In this document: positions 17,294-26,852 of the stretch, in pieces
Layout of the letters: every line of letters starts with the position of its first letter
Position numbering within the stretch: position 1 is the first letter of the stretch
DNA from: Marinibacterium sp050389775
GTDB lineage: Bacteria; Pseudomonadota; Alphaproteobacteria; Rhodobacterales; Rhodobacteraceae
Direction: 5' to 3'
Assembly: GCF_050389775.1 (NCBI RefSeq)
Contig: NZ_CP177144.1
Span: forward strand, 1,674,001 to 1,738,000
Length of the DNA: 64,000 nucleotides
Translations under genes and position numbers: made by a program
The notes under the pieces: generated by a model
What the model saw: the letters and a program-made list of their open reading frames with translations, nothing else
What the model was told of the DNA's origin: nothing
Databases searched by the model: none

Positions 17294-18256
17294 ATGACCG
17301 ACAAACCCGTGCTTCTGCAGATCGGCCAGATGACCGCGATCATCCTGGCCAAGCTGGCCGAACGCTTCACCCTGGTGAAGCTCGGCGATCAGCCCGACCG
17401 GGCGGCCTTTCTGGCCGACCGGGGGGGGGAATTCACCGCCGCCGTGACCGATGGCCATGCCGGCCTGCCGGCCGACGTGATGGCGGCCATGCCCAACCTG
17501 CGCGTCGTGTCCAGCTTTGGCGTGGGCTATGATGCCATCGATGCCGATGCCGCGGCCGCCCGGGGCATCGTCGTGACCCACACGCCCGACGTGCTCAACG
17601 ACGAGGTGGCCGATACGGCCATCCTGTTGTGGCTGGCGGCCACCCGGCGGATCGTGGCCGCCGATCACTGGGCCCGGTCGGGCAAATGGGAACGCGAGGG
17701 GGCCTTTCCGCTGACCCGTTCGGCGCAGAACCGCGTGGTCGGCATCCTGGGGCTGGGCCGGATCGGCCAGACCATCGCCCGGCGGGCCGAGGCGTTCAAC
17801 GCGACGATCCTCTACCACGCCCGCAGCGACAAGGGCCTGGATTGGGAATATTGCCCCGACCTGGTCGACATGGCCGCCCGGTCCGATGTGCTGATGGTCA
17901 TCACCCCGGGCGGGCCGGAGACGCGCAACCTGGTGTCCGATGCGGTGATCCGCGCGCTGGGGCCCGAAGGCATCCTGGTCAATGTCGCCCGGGGGTCGGT
18001 CGTCGACGAGCCGGCGCTGGTCAAGGCGCTGGAAGAGGGCGCGCTCGGCGGGGCGGGGCTGGATGTCTTTGCGGCCGAGCCGAAGATCCCCGAGGCGCTG
18101 AAGGCCATGGAAAACGTCGTGCTGGCCCCGCATGTCGGCAGTGCCTCGGTCGAGACGCGCCAGGCCATGGCCGACCTGACCTGCGAGAACCTCTTTCGGT
18201 TCATCGAGGATGGCAGCGTGCTGACCCCGGTGCCGGAATGCCGCGGGTTGCTGTGA
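17294..18256 (+). CDS. D-isomer-specific 2-hydroxyacid dehydrogenase (glyoxylate/hydroxypyruvate reductase type)
   Basis: A 320-residue NAD(P)-linked dehydrogenase. The nucleotide-binding motif is G-I-L-G-L-G-R-I-G-Q (about residue 150). Catalytic residues follow in order: Arg in N-V-A-R-G-S-V-V-D-E, Glu in the A-E-P segment, and His in A-P-H-V-G-S-A-S. It could process the C2 or C3 hydroxyacid or ketoacid released by the FAH hydrolase just upstream. An in-frame ATG at 17282 that overlaps the previous stop is an alternative start. Confidence 0.9.
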   Translation: MTDKPVLLQIGQMTAIILAKLAERFTLVKLGDQPDRAAFLADRGGEFTAAVTDGHAGLPADVMAAMPNLRVVSSFGVGYDAIDADAAAARGIVVTHTPDVLNDEVADTAILLWLAATRRIVAADHWARSGKWEREGAFPLTRSAQNRVVGILGLGRIGQTIARRAEAFNATILYHARSDKGLDWEYCPDLVDMAARSDVLMVITPGGPETRNLVSDAVIRALGPEGILVNVARGSVVDEPALVKALEEGALGGAGLDVFAAEPKIPEALKAMENVVLAPHVGSASVETRQAMADLTCENLFRFIEDGSVLTPVPECRGLL

Positions 18257-18274
18257 CACTGGCCTGAGCGGCGG

Positions 18275-18297
18275 CCCGGAACCAGCGGGGTTCCGGG
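18275..18297 (+). terminator. GC-rich hairpin after the 2-hydroxyacid dehydrogenase gene
   Basis: A perfect 9-bp stem (18275-18283 with 18289-18297) with a 5-base loop lies 18 bases after the stop codon. It has no T-tract, so termination by this hairpin alone is uncertain; a stronger dyad follows at 18325-18353. Confidence 0.45.
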
Positions 18298-18324
18298 CGA
18301 AACGACGCGCCAGAGGACACGAAG

Positions 18325-18353
18325 CCCCAGAAAATTCGTCGAATTTTCTGGGG
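18325..18353. terminator. Palindromic element between convergent operons
   Basis: A perfect 13-bp inverted repeat (18325-18337 and 18341-18353) around a GTC loop. The inner part of each arm is AAAATTC/GAATTTT and the outer part is CCCCAG/CTGGGG. It sits between the convergent ends of the sugar-acid operon and the cobalamin operon, so bidirectional termination is likely. Similar AAAATTCGTCGAATTTT cores recur in genomes of this order, so it may also be a dispersed repeat. Confidence 0.65.
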
Positions 18354-18391
18354 CCACGCCGCAGGTGAAAAAATCGGGGTGGCCCGGCCGG

Positions 18392-19135
18392 TCAGCCGGG
18401 CCGCCGCCGCATCAGGTAGATGTCCATGATCCAGCCATGGGCAGCCCGGGCCTCGGCCCGTGTCCGCTGGATGCGCGGCCCGGCTTCGGTCAGCGGCCCG
18501 GCCTCCAGAACCTGGTTCTCCATGCCCAGGAACGCCCCCCACCAGATCTCGATCCCTTCGGGCGCCAGCCCGGCAAAGCTTGTTTCGCCGTCGAGCATCA
18601 CGGCCACGATCTCGGCGCCCTCGGGCCAGCCGTCGTCGCGCAGACGCCGGCCGGTGGTGATCGTGACCGGCCCGTTCACGCTGTTGAGCGGGATGGCATG
18701 GGCCGCCGTCAGGGCCTGCAGGGCGGTGATGCCGGGCACCACGCGCAGCCGCGGGGCCGGGTCCAGCCGGGCGGCGATGCGCAGGGTGCTGTCATAGAGC
18801 GAGGGATCGCCCCAGACCAGCAGGGCCACGTCGCGGGCCCGGGGATGGGCGGCCATGGCCCCGGCCCAGCGGGCGGCGATGGCATCGTGCCAGCGGTCGA
18901 CCCGTTCGAGATAGGGCAGGGCCGGATCGCGCTCGGGCATCTCGAAGCTGGCCACGGGCGGGGGCATGTCGCTGACATCGGCCAGGATCTGGCGGCGCAG
19001 GTCGGCCAGGTCGGACTTGGCCGCGCCCTTCTCGGGCAGCAGCACCAGGTCGGCCCCGGCAATGGCCCGGCGGGCTTCCATCGTGACATGGTCGGGATTG
19101 CCCGTGCCGATGCCGATCAGGTGAAGGGTGATCAC
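18392..19135 (-). CDS. cobF: Precorrin-6A synthase (deacetylating)
   Basis: A 247-residue SAM-dependent methyltransferase of the tetrapyrrole methylase fold, with the start I-G-I-G-T-G-N-P-D-H and a V-W-G-D-P-S-L-Y-D-S segment near residue 107 typical of CobF. It methylates C1 and removes acetate from precorrin-5 in the aerobic cobalamin route. The start is GTG (19133-19135 on the + strand), overlapping the cobA stop as GTGA. It is the last gene of the cobalamin operon. Confidence 0.95.
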   Translation of the reverse strand: MITLHLIGIGTGNPDHVTMEARRAIAGADLVLLPEKGAAKSDLADLRRQILADVSDMPPPVASFEMPERDPALPYLERVDRWHDAIAARWAGAMAAHPRARDVALLVWGDPSLYDSTLRIAARLDPAPRLRVVPGITALQALTAAHAIPLNSVNGPVTITTGRRLRDDGWPEGAEIVAVMLDGETSFAGLAPEGIEIWWGAFLGMENQVLEAGPLTEAGPRIQRTRAEARAAHGWIMDIYLMRRRPG

Positions 19136-20022
19136 CGGCCGGCCTCTTCGTTGCCCGTGTCGCCCGTGCCAGTTCCGTCTGTGCCAGTTCCGTCCCTGCG
19201 TGTGCCGCTCTCGACCATGCCGGTCGGTCCTGTTCCGCTCTTGCCGGCCACGTCCGCGTCCCTGTCGCCCGTTTGCCCCACGGCGCCCTCGTCCGGCACC
19301 GGGGCCTCGGCCGCCAGCGGACCATAGAGGATCAGCGCCGGGTTGCGCCCGGGATCGCCGTCCAGCTGCGCGGCCAGCCCGGCCAGGGTCGCGCGCTGCA
19401 GCCGCTGGTCGGGGTGGCTGACGTTCTCGGCCAGCAGGGCGGGCGTGTCGCCGGGCAGGCCGTGTTCCTGCAGCATCGCCGCCAGCCGGGTGAAGGTGCG
19501 CTTGCCCATGAACACCACCGTCGTCGCCTGGGCATCGGCCAGTGCCGCCCAGTTCAGATCCTCGGGCAGGGCGCCGGTCACGTCATGGCCGGTCACGAAT
19601 TGCACCCGCCGGGCGGTCAGCCGCCGGGTCAGCGGAATGCCCGCCGCCGCCGCCGCCGCACAGGCCGAGGGCACGCCGGGGATGACCTCATAGGCCACGC
19701 CCGCGGCCTGCAGGGTGACCAGCTCTTCCTCGAGCCGGCCGAACATGCCGCCATCGCCGGATTTCAGCCGCACCACGCGCTGGCCGGTCCGCGCGTAATC
19801 CAGCAGCAGCCGGCTGACGTGGTCCTGCTTGGGCGATGGCCGGCCGGCCCGCTTGCCCACGCCGACCAGGTCGGCCCCCGGGCGCACATGGTCCAGGATC
19901 GGCCCGGCCGACAGGTCGTCGAACAGCACGGCATCGGCCCGTTGCAGCCGGTCGACGGCCTTCAGGGTCAGCAGCTCGGGGTCGCCCGGGCCCGAACCCA
20001 CGAAACTGACAAAGCCGCTCAT
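19132..20022 (-). CDS. cobA: Uroporphyrinogen-III C-methyltransferase
   Basis: A 296-residue SUMT. Motifs: V-G-S-G-P-G-D-P-E-L-L-T (residue 8), V-R-L-K-S-G-D-G-G-M-F-G-R near 93, and G-V-P-S-A near 121. It makes precorrin-2 from uroporphyrinogen III, the entry to the corrin path. The last 50 or so residues are an unusual Gly/Thr/Asp-rich tail with G-T-G-T-D-G-T-G-T-G, absent from typical CobA of about 250 residues. Both ends overlap neighbours by 4 bases. Confidence 0.95.
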   Translation of the reverse strand: MSGFVSFVGSGPGDPELLTLKAVDRLQRADAVLFDDLSAGPILDHVRPGADLVGVGKRAGRPSPKQDHVSRLLLDYARTGQRVVRLKSGDGGMFGRLEEELVTLQAAGVAYEVIPGVPSACAAAAAAGIPLTRRLTARRVQFVTGHDVTGALPEDLNWAALADAQATTVVFMGKRTFTRLAAMLQEHGLPGDTPALLAENVSHPDQRLQRATLAGLAAQLDGDPGRNPALILYGPLAAEAPVPDEGAVGQTGDRDADVAGKSGTGPTGMVESGTRRDGTGTDGTGTGDTGNEEAGR

Positions 20023-21401
20023 GGTGTCTCTCCCGCGATCAGGTGAAAGAACGTCCCCGTGACCCGGCCGCGCAGCGAGCCGGTCTCGGCCACCGGCGCG
20101 CCATCGGCATCGGCCACCCGCGCCAGCGGCGCATCGGGCTGTTCGAGGATCGTCGAATAGTGGAATTCATGCCCGCGCAGGGCCGCGCCCGGCCCGGCCC
20201 CGGGCATCGCGGCCTCCAGCACGGCCCGGCGATAGCCCAGGTGGAACTTGCGCTTTTCATAGGACGTCACCAGCCCAAGCAGCCCGGCCATCCGGTGGCG
20301 CTGGCCGTCCTTGTCGATCAGCGCCTCGCCCAGGGCCATGTAGCCTCCGCATTCGCCATGCACCGGGCGGCTGCGGGCAAAGTCGCGCAGGCCCTCGCGG
20401 AACCGCTCGGCCGCGGCCAGCCGGCCGGCATGCAGCTCGGGATAGCCTCCGGGCAGCCAGGCCAGGTCGGCCCCGGGGTCGGGCGCCTCGTCGGCCAGCG
20501 GCGAGAACGGCAGGATCTCGGCCCCGGCGGCCCGCCAGCCTTCCAGCAGATGCGGGTAGGTAAAGGAAAAGGCCGCGTCGCGGGCCAGGGCGATGCGCTG
20601 CGCCGGAGGGCTGGGCAGGGCGCCGCCGGCGGGCAGGGCATGGGCCATGGCCGCGGCCCGGATGGCCGCCAGGTCGACATGTTCGCGCAGGAAGTCGGCA
20701 TAGCCCGCGATGGCCGTTTCGAGATCGGGATGCTCGACGGCCTGGATCAGGCCCAGGTGGCGCTCTGGCAGGGTCAGGTCGCCGCGCCGGGGCAGCACGC
20801 CCAGCACGGGCATGTCCACGGCCTCCATGCCCCGGCGGATCAGCCGTTCGTGGCGCGGCGAGGCCACGCGGTTCAGGATCACCCCGGCAAAGGGCAGATC
20901 GGGCCGGTAGCTGCGAAAGCCCAGGGCCGTGGCCGCGGCCGACTGGGCCTGGCCGCCGGCATCCAGCACCAGCACCACCGGCCAGCCCATCCGCGCCGCC
21001 GTTTCGGCCGAAGATCCGAAGCCGGCCCGCCCGGCCGTGGCCACCCCGTCGAACAGGCCCATCGAGCCTTCGGCCACGACGATGTCGGCCCCGCGGGCCC
21101 GCCCGCCTATGGCCTGCAGCAGCGCCTCGTCCATGGCCCAGCTGTCCAGGTTGAACGACGCCCGCCCGGCGGCGGCCAAGTGAAAGGCCGGGTCGATGTA
21201 ATCGGGGCCCGACTTGAACGGCTGCACGGTCAGCCCGTCCTGGGCCAGGGCCCGCAACAGGCCCAGCATGACCGTTGTCTTGCCCGTGCCCGAGGCCGGG
21301 GCCGAGACCATCAGCCCCGGGGGCATCGCGCGCGGTCCGTCCGGCCCGCCCGGGGCGCCGGTGGCCGCGTCGGGTGCGGGCTCGATCCGGGGCTCAGTCA
21401 T
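20019..21401 (-). CDS. cobB: Hydrogenobyrinic acid a,c-diamide synthase (glutamine-hydrolysing)
   Basis: A 460-residue amidotransferase. The N-terminal dethiobiotin-synthetase-like domain has A-P-A-S-G-T-G-K-T-T, then K-S-G-P-D-Y-I-D-P. The C-terminal glutaminase domain has the cysteine in H-G-E-C-G-G-Y-M near residue 360 and a late G-H-E-F-H-Y-S. It amidates the a and c carboxylates of hydrogenobyrinate. The ATG at 21401 overlaps the cobM stop (ATGACTGA). An upstream in-frame start would add 30 unlike residues, and a Pro/Ala/Gly-rich stretch precedes the fold. Confidence 0.95.
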   Translation of the reverse strand: MTEPRIEPAPDAATGAPGGPDGPRAMPPGLMVSAPASGTGKTTVMLGLLRALAQDGLTVQPFKSGPDYIDPAFHLAAAGRASFNLDSWAMDEALLQAIGGRARGADIVVAEGSMGLFDGVATAGRAGFGSSAETAARMGWPVVLVLDAGGQAQSAAATALGFRSYRPDLPFAGVILNRVASPRHERLIRRGMEAVDMPVLGVLPRRGDLTLPERHLGLIQAVEHPDLETAIAGYADFLREHVDLAAIRAAAMAHALPAGGALPSPPAQRIALARDAAFSFTYPHLLEGWRAAGAEILPFSPLADEAPDPGADLAWLPGGYPELHAGRLAAAERFREGLRDFARSRPVHGECGGYMALGEALIDKDGQRHRMAGLLGLVTSYEKRKFHLGYRRAVLEAAMPGAGPGAALRGHEFHYSTILEQPDAPLARVADADGAPVAETGSLRGRVTGTFFHLIAGETP

Positions 21402-22188
21402 CGCCTTCGACCCATTCGCTCCAGGGGCTGTCGGCCGATTGCGGGCGGTAGCGCCGGTCGTAATCGGGGGAATAGAGGCAGCTTTCGGCAAAACCCTCGG
21501 CGGCCAGGGCCCGGCCGACGAGGATCAGCGCGGTGCGCGTGATGTCGGGGCTGAGCGCGGCTTCGACAGTGTCCAGCGTCGCATGGATGATCCGCTCGTC
21601 GGGCCAGGACGCGCGGAACACCACGGCCACCGGGCAATCGCCGCCGTAATGCGGGGTCAGCTCGGCCACCACCCGGGCGATGTTGCCGATGGACAGGTGC
21701 AGGGCCAGCGTCGCCCCGGTCCGTCCGAAATTGGCCAGCGTCTCGCCGTCGGGCATCGAGGTCGCCCGCCCCGAGGTCCGGGTCAGCACGACCGACTGGG
21801 CGATGCCCGGCAGGGTCAGCTCGGCCCCCAGCGCGGCGGCGGCGGCGGAAAAGCTGGGAACGCCGGGGGTCACCGTGAAGGGGATGCCCAGGGCCTTGAG
21901 CCGGCGCAGCTGTTCGCCCATGGCCGACCAGACCGACAGATCGCCCGAATGCAGCCGGGCGATGTCCTGGCCGCGTTCATGGGCCGTGGCGATCTCGGCC
22001 ATGATGGCATCCAGGTCCATCGGCGCGGTGTTCACGACATGGGCGCCCTCGGGGCAATGGTCGAGCACGGCCTGGGGCACCAGCGATCCGGCATAGAGGC
22101 AGACCGGGCAGGCCGCGATCAGGTCGCGCCCGCGCAGGGTCAGCAGGTCGGGCGCGCCGGGGCCGGCGCCGATGAAATGAACGGTCAT
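21394..22188 (-). CDS. cobM: Precorrin-4 C11-methyltransferase
   Basis: A 264-residue tetrapyrrole methylase. It starts V-H-F-I-G-A-G-P-G-A-P-D-L-L-T, with L-H-S-G-D-L-S-V-W-S near residue 82 and T-P-G-V-P-S-F near 108, all typical of CobM/CbiF. It makes precorrin-5 from precorrin-4 and SAM. The operon order and 4-8 base overlaps with cobE and cobB support the call. Confidence 0.96.
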   Translation of the reverse strand: MTVHFIGAGPGAPDLLTLRGRDLIAACPVCLYAGSLVPQAVLDHCPEGAHVVNTAPMDLDAIMAEIATAHERGQDIARLHSGDLSVWSAMGEQLRRLKALGIPFTVTPGVPSFSAAAAALGAELTLPGIAQSVVLTRTSGRATSMPDGETLANFGRTGATLALHLSIGNIARVVAELTPHYGGDCPVAVVFRASWPDERIIHATLDTVEAALSPDITRTALILVGRALAAEGFAESCLYSPDYDRRYRPQSADSPWSEWVEGDD

Positions 22189-22552
22189 TGGGTCTCTCCC
22201 AGGGCGATGGCACAGGTGGCCATCCGGTCAAAGGATATGGTGCGGGGGCCGGCCAGGCGCCCGCCCGGGCCGGCTGCGGCCAGGGCCGCGGCCTCGGCCA
22301 CGCTGCCGGTGCCGTGGCGGGCCAGGGCGGCGGGTGAGCGGGTGATCAGGGGCCGGCCGTCGGCCGCGGCGGCCCGGGTGTCCAGGCCCAGCCGTTCGGC
22401 CAGGGCCAGGAAGGCCGGGTGGGCGGCCTTGGCCGGCAGCGTGGCCAGCAGGTCGGGCGGGCTGTCGAGCCCGGCCGCGGTCAGGGCGTCGTCCAGCGCG
22501 GCGGCCAGGCTGTCGGCCGCCGCCCCGTCGCGAAATCCGAAGCCGGCGACGA

Positions 22553-22571
<19 letters not shown>
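22185..22571 (-). CDS. cobE: Cobalamin biosynthesis protein CobE
   Basis: A 128-residue protein with V-A-G-F-G-F-R near the start and a G-S-V-A-E-A-A-A-L-A segment near residue 90, as in CobE and the C-terminal domain of CbiG. Its biochemical role in the aerobic pathway is not settled; binding of a corrin intermediate has been proposed for the family. The ATG at 22571 lies within the end of cobL (19-base overlap) and the stop overlaps the cobM start. Confidence 0.9.
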
Positions 22572-23951
<1,380 letters not shown>

Positions 23952-23953
<2 letters not shown>

Positions 23954-24716
23954 GCGCCGCACCCTTCTCATTCTCGGAGGCACGACCGAAGCCTCGGCCC
24001 TGGCCCGGGCGGTCGCCGCGGCGGGCATTCCGGCCGTGCTGTCGCTGGCCGGCCGCGTGGCCGATCCCAAGGCCCAGCCCCTGCCGCTGCGCATCGGCGG
24101 CTTCGGCGGGGTGGACGGGCTGGTGGCCTATCTGCGCGACACCGGGGTGACCCACCTGGTCGATGCCACCCATCCCTTTGCCGCGGGCATGAGCGCCAAT
24201 GCCGTGGCCGCGGCGCAGGCGGCCGGCGTGCCGCTGATCGCGCTCGGCCGGCCGCCCTGGACGGCCGGGCCGGGCGACAACTGGCAGGTCGTGCCCGACA
24301 TCGCCGCCGCCGTGGCCCGGCTTGCCGCCCCTGGCGGGCCGGCGCGCCGCATCTTCCTGGCCACGGGCCGCCAGACCATGGCCGCCTTTGCCGTCGCGCC
24401 CCGGCACCATTACGTCGTCCGCCTGGTCGATCCGCCCCAGGGCCCGCTGCCCTTTCCCGACGGCCGGGCGATCATAGCCCGCGGGCCCTTCGACGAAGAC
24501 GCCGACCGCGCGCTGCTGCAGGCCCATGCCATCGATCTTGTCGTGTCCAAGAATGCCGGTGGCACCGGGGCCCATGCCAAGATCGCCGCCGCCCGGGCGC
24601 TTGGCCTGCCGGTGCTGATGATCGACCGGCCGGCCCTGCCGCCCCGGCCCGAAGCCGCCACGGTGGACGCGGTTCTCGACTGGCTCGCTCATGCCTCCAC
24701 TTTCCGCGGGGTATAG
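23952..24716 (+). CDS. cobK: Precorrin-6A reductase
   Basis: A 254-residue NADPH-dependent reductase that makes precorrin-6B, the CobL substrate. It begins T-L-L-I-L-G-G-T-T-E-A-S-A-L, has V-D-A-T-H-P-F-A near residue 72 and S-K-N-A-G-G-T-G-A-H-A-K near 200, which are the CobK/CbiJ landmarks. It is the only + strand gene within the leftward operon. AGGAAG at 23938-23943 lies 8 bases before the ATG. That ATG overlaps the cobL start codon on the other strand, and the 3' end overlaps cobJ tail-to-tail by 28 bases. Its promoter must lie inside cobL. Confidence 0.94.
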
Positions 24717-25510
24717 ACGAAAGGCAATCCGTCGGGCCGGTCGATCAGCCGGGTGTTGGACGCGCCGACGATGACCACGGTCTGCATGTCGGCCATCTCG
24801 GCCGTGGCCTGCGACAGGGGCACCACGCGCAGGTTCTCGTCGGCCCGGCTGACCGCCCGGGCAAAGATCACAGGCCGGTCGTCGCCGGCCGCCGCGCGCA
24901 GGATCTCTAGCGCCCGGCCAAAGCCTTCGGGCCGCGACCGCGAGCGCGGGTTGTAGAAGGCCATGGCAAAATCGCCCTCGACCGCCAGGCGCAGGCGTTT
25001 TTCGATCAGCGCCCAGGGCTTTAGGTTGTCGCTGAGGTTGATGGCACAGAAATCATGGCCCAGCGGCGCTCCGGCCCGGGCCGCGGCGGCCAGCATGGCC
25101 GTGATCCCGGGCAGCACGCGGATGTCCATCCCGGCCCAGTCGGCCGGCCCGGTTTCCAGCGCCTCGAAGACCGCGGCGGCCATGGCAAAGACCCCGGGAT
25201 CGCCCGACGACACCACGACCACCCGACGGCCCCCGGCGCAGAGCCGCAGCGCCGCCAGGGCGCGGTCGACCTCGACCCGGTTGTCGGACCCGTGCAGGGT
25301 CAGCCCCGGCCGTTCAGCGACCCGGGCGACATAGGGGAAATAGCCCACGACGTCGGTGGCCTGGTCCAGCGCGGCCTGCACCTCGGGGGTGATCAGCGCC
25401 GCGTCTCCCGGGCCCAGCCCGGCGATGACCAGCCAGCCGGTGGCCGTACTGGGGCTGTTTTCGGGGCCGTTCTCGGGGCCGCTGTCCGGCCCGCCTGTCC
25501 CGGCGCTCAT
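24689..25510 (-). CDS. cobJ: Precorrin-3B C17-methyltransferase
   Basis: A 273-residue tetrapyrrole methylase. After a 24-residue Gly/Pro/Asn/Ser-rich leader it has I-A-G-L-G-P-G-D, then V-S-S-G-D-P-G-V-F-A-M-A near residue 100, L-P-G-I-T-A-M near 132, and Y-N-P-R-S near 190, all CobJ features. It contracts the ring while methylating C17 to give precorrin-4. The start overlaps the cobI stop by 4 bases. Confidence 0.96.
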   Translation of the reverse strand: MSAGTGGPDSGPENGPENSPSTATGWLVIAGLGPGDAALITPEVQAALDQATDVVGYFPYVARVAERPGLTLHGSDNRVEVDRALAALRLCAGGRRVVVVSSGDPGVFAMAAAVFEALETGPADWAGMDIRVLPGITAMLAAAARAGAPLGHDFCAINLSDNLKPWALIEKRLRLAVEGDFAMAFYNPRSRSRPEGFGRALEILRAAAGDDRPVIFARAVSRADENLRVVPLSQATAEMADMQTVVIVGASNTRLIDRPDGLPFVYTPRKVEA

Positions 25511-26226
25511 GGCCGCCGCCCCTGGCCATGGACGATGATGATCGAGAAATAGGGCGTCACGCCATCGCCGGCCTCGGCCAGGGGGCGCACGCTCTGCTGG
25601 TCCATCGCCGCGTATTCCACGATCCAGGCCGCCTCGGCCTTGCCGGCTCGGGTCAGCGCCCGGCGGACCTTGTCGATGTTGCGCCCGATCTTCATGACCA
25701 CCAGCGCATCGGCGGCTTCCATGTGGCGCACCAGGTCATCCTCGGCCAGCGTGCCCATCAGCACGCTCAGCACGTCGTCGCCCCAGGTGATGGGCAGGCC
25801 CGTGGCCGTCCAGGCCGCCGACATGCCGGTCGTGGCCGGGACCACCTCGACCGGCACCTGCAGCCGGGCGTGCAGGTGCATGAACGAGCCGTAGAAGAAC
25901 GGATCGCCCTCGCAGAGCACGACGACGTCCTCGCCGGCCCGGGCCAGGGCGGTCAGCCGCTCGGTGCACTCGGCATAAAAGGCCGAGAGACAGGCGTTGT
26001 AGCGCGGATCGGTCAGGGGGATTTCCGTCGTGACCGGGTATTCCATCGCGTGTTCGGTGGCCCCGGGGGCAATCATGCCCTCGACGATGCGCCGGGCCTG
26101 GCCCTGGCGGCCGGCCTTGCGGAAATAGGCCACGTGGCGGGCCTGGCGCACCAGCCGGTCGGCCCGGACGCTCATCAGGTCGCGGTTGCCGGGGCCCAGG
26201 CCCACGCCGTGGATCGTGCCGGTCAT
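25507..26226 (-). CDS. cobI: Precorrin-2 C20-methyltransferase
   Basis: A 239-residue methylase with H-G-V-G-L-G-P-G-N-R-D-L-M-S at the start, a C-E-G-D-P-F-F-Y-G-S-F motif near residue 105 and V-P-A-T-T-G-M-S-A near 128, which identify CobI/CbiL. It makes precorrin-3A. The ATG at 26226 overlaps the cobH stop (ATGA); a longer frame upstream reads antisense-like sequence and is rejected. Confidence 0.96.
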   Translation of the reverse strand: MTGTIHGVGLGPGNRDLMSVRADRLVRQARHVAYFRKAGRQGQARRIVEGMIAPGATEHAMEYPVTTEIPLTDPRYNACLSAFYAECTERLTALARAGEDVVVLCEGDPFFYGSFMHLHARLQVPVEVVPATTGMSAAWTATGLPITWGDDVLSVLMGTLAEDDLVRHMEAADALVVMKIGRNIDKVRRALTRAGKAEAAWIVEYAAMDQQSVRPLAEAGDGVTPYFSIIIVHGQGRRP

Positions 26227-26852
26227 TCGGCGCGGCTCGCGATGGCATTGACCGCCGCAACGGTGATCGCGCTGCCGCCCAGGCGGCCGCGCACGATGAT
26301 GCAGGGCACCGGGCGGGCCTGCCACAGGGCGTCCTTGCTTTCCATCGCCCCGACAAAGCCCACCGGGCAGCCGATGATCGCCGCCGGGCGCGGGCAGGCC
26401 GGGTCTTCGAGCATGTTGAGCAGGTGGAACAGGGCCGTGGGCGCATTGCCGATGGCCACAACCGCCCCGGCCAGCTGCGGGCGCCACAATTCCAGCGCGG
26501 CGGCCGAACGGGTGTTGCCCATCTGTGCGGCCAGGGCCGGCACGGCGGGGTCCTGCAACGTGCAGATCACCGGGTTGTCGGCCGGCAGGCGCTTGCGCGT
26601 GATGCCCTCGGACACCATCCGCGCGTCGCACAGCACCGGCGCGCCGTTTTCCAGCGCCGTGCGGGCAGCGGCCACGACACCCGGCGAGAAGCGGATGTCG
26701 CGTTCCAGCCCGACCAGCCCGGCGGCATGGATCATGCGCACGGCCACCTGTTCCTCGTCGGGGTCCAGCCCGGCCAGGTCGGCCTCGGCCCGGATCGTGG
26801 CGAAGGACTGGCGATAGATCGCGGCGCCATCGGTTTCGTATTCGTAGGGCAT
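26223..26852 (-). CDS. cobH: Precorrin-8X methylmutase
   Basis: A 209-residue CobH/CbiC protein, moving the C11 methyl to C12 to form hydrogenobyrinate. Seen: the R-M-I-H-A-A-G segment with the conserved histidine near residue 42, C-D-A-R-M-V-S-E-G-I near 75, A-I-G-N-A-P-T-A-L near 138 and G-C-P-V-G-F-V-G-A near 163. The start shares one base with the cobG stop (TGATG). Confidence 0.97.
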   Translation of the reverse strand: MPYEYETDGAAIYRQSFATIRAEADLAGLDPDEEQVAVRMIHAAGLVGLERDIRFSPGVVAAARTALENGAPVLCDARMVSEGITRKRLPADNPVICTLQDPAVPALAAQMGNTRSAAALELWRPQLAGAVVAIGNAPTALFHLLNMLEDPACPRPAAIIGCPVGFVGAMESKDALWQARPVPCIIVRGRLGGSAITVAAVNAIASRAE

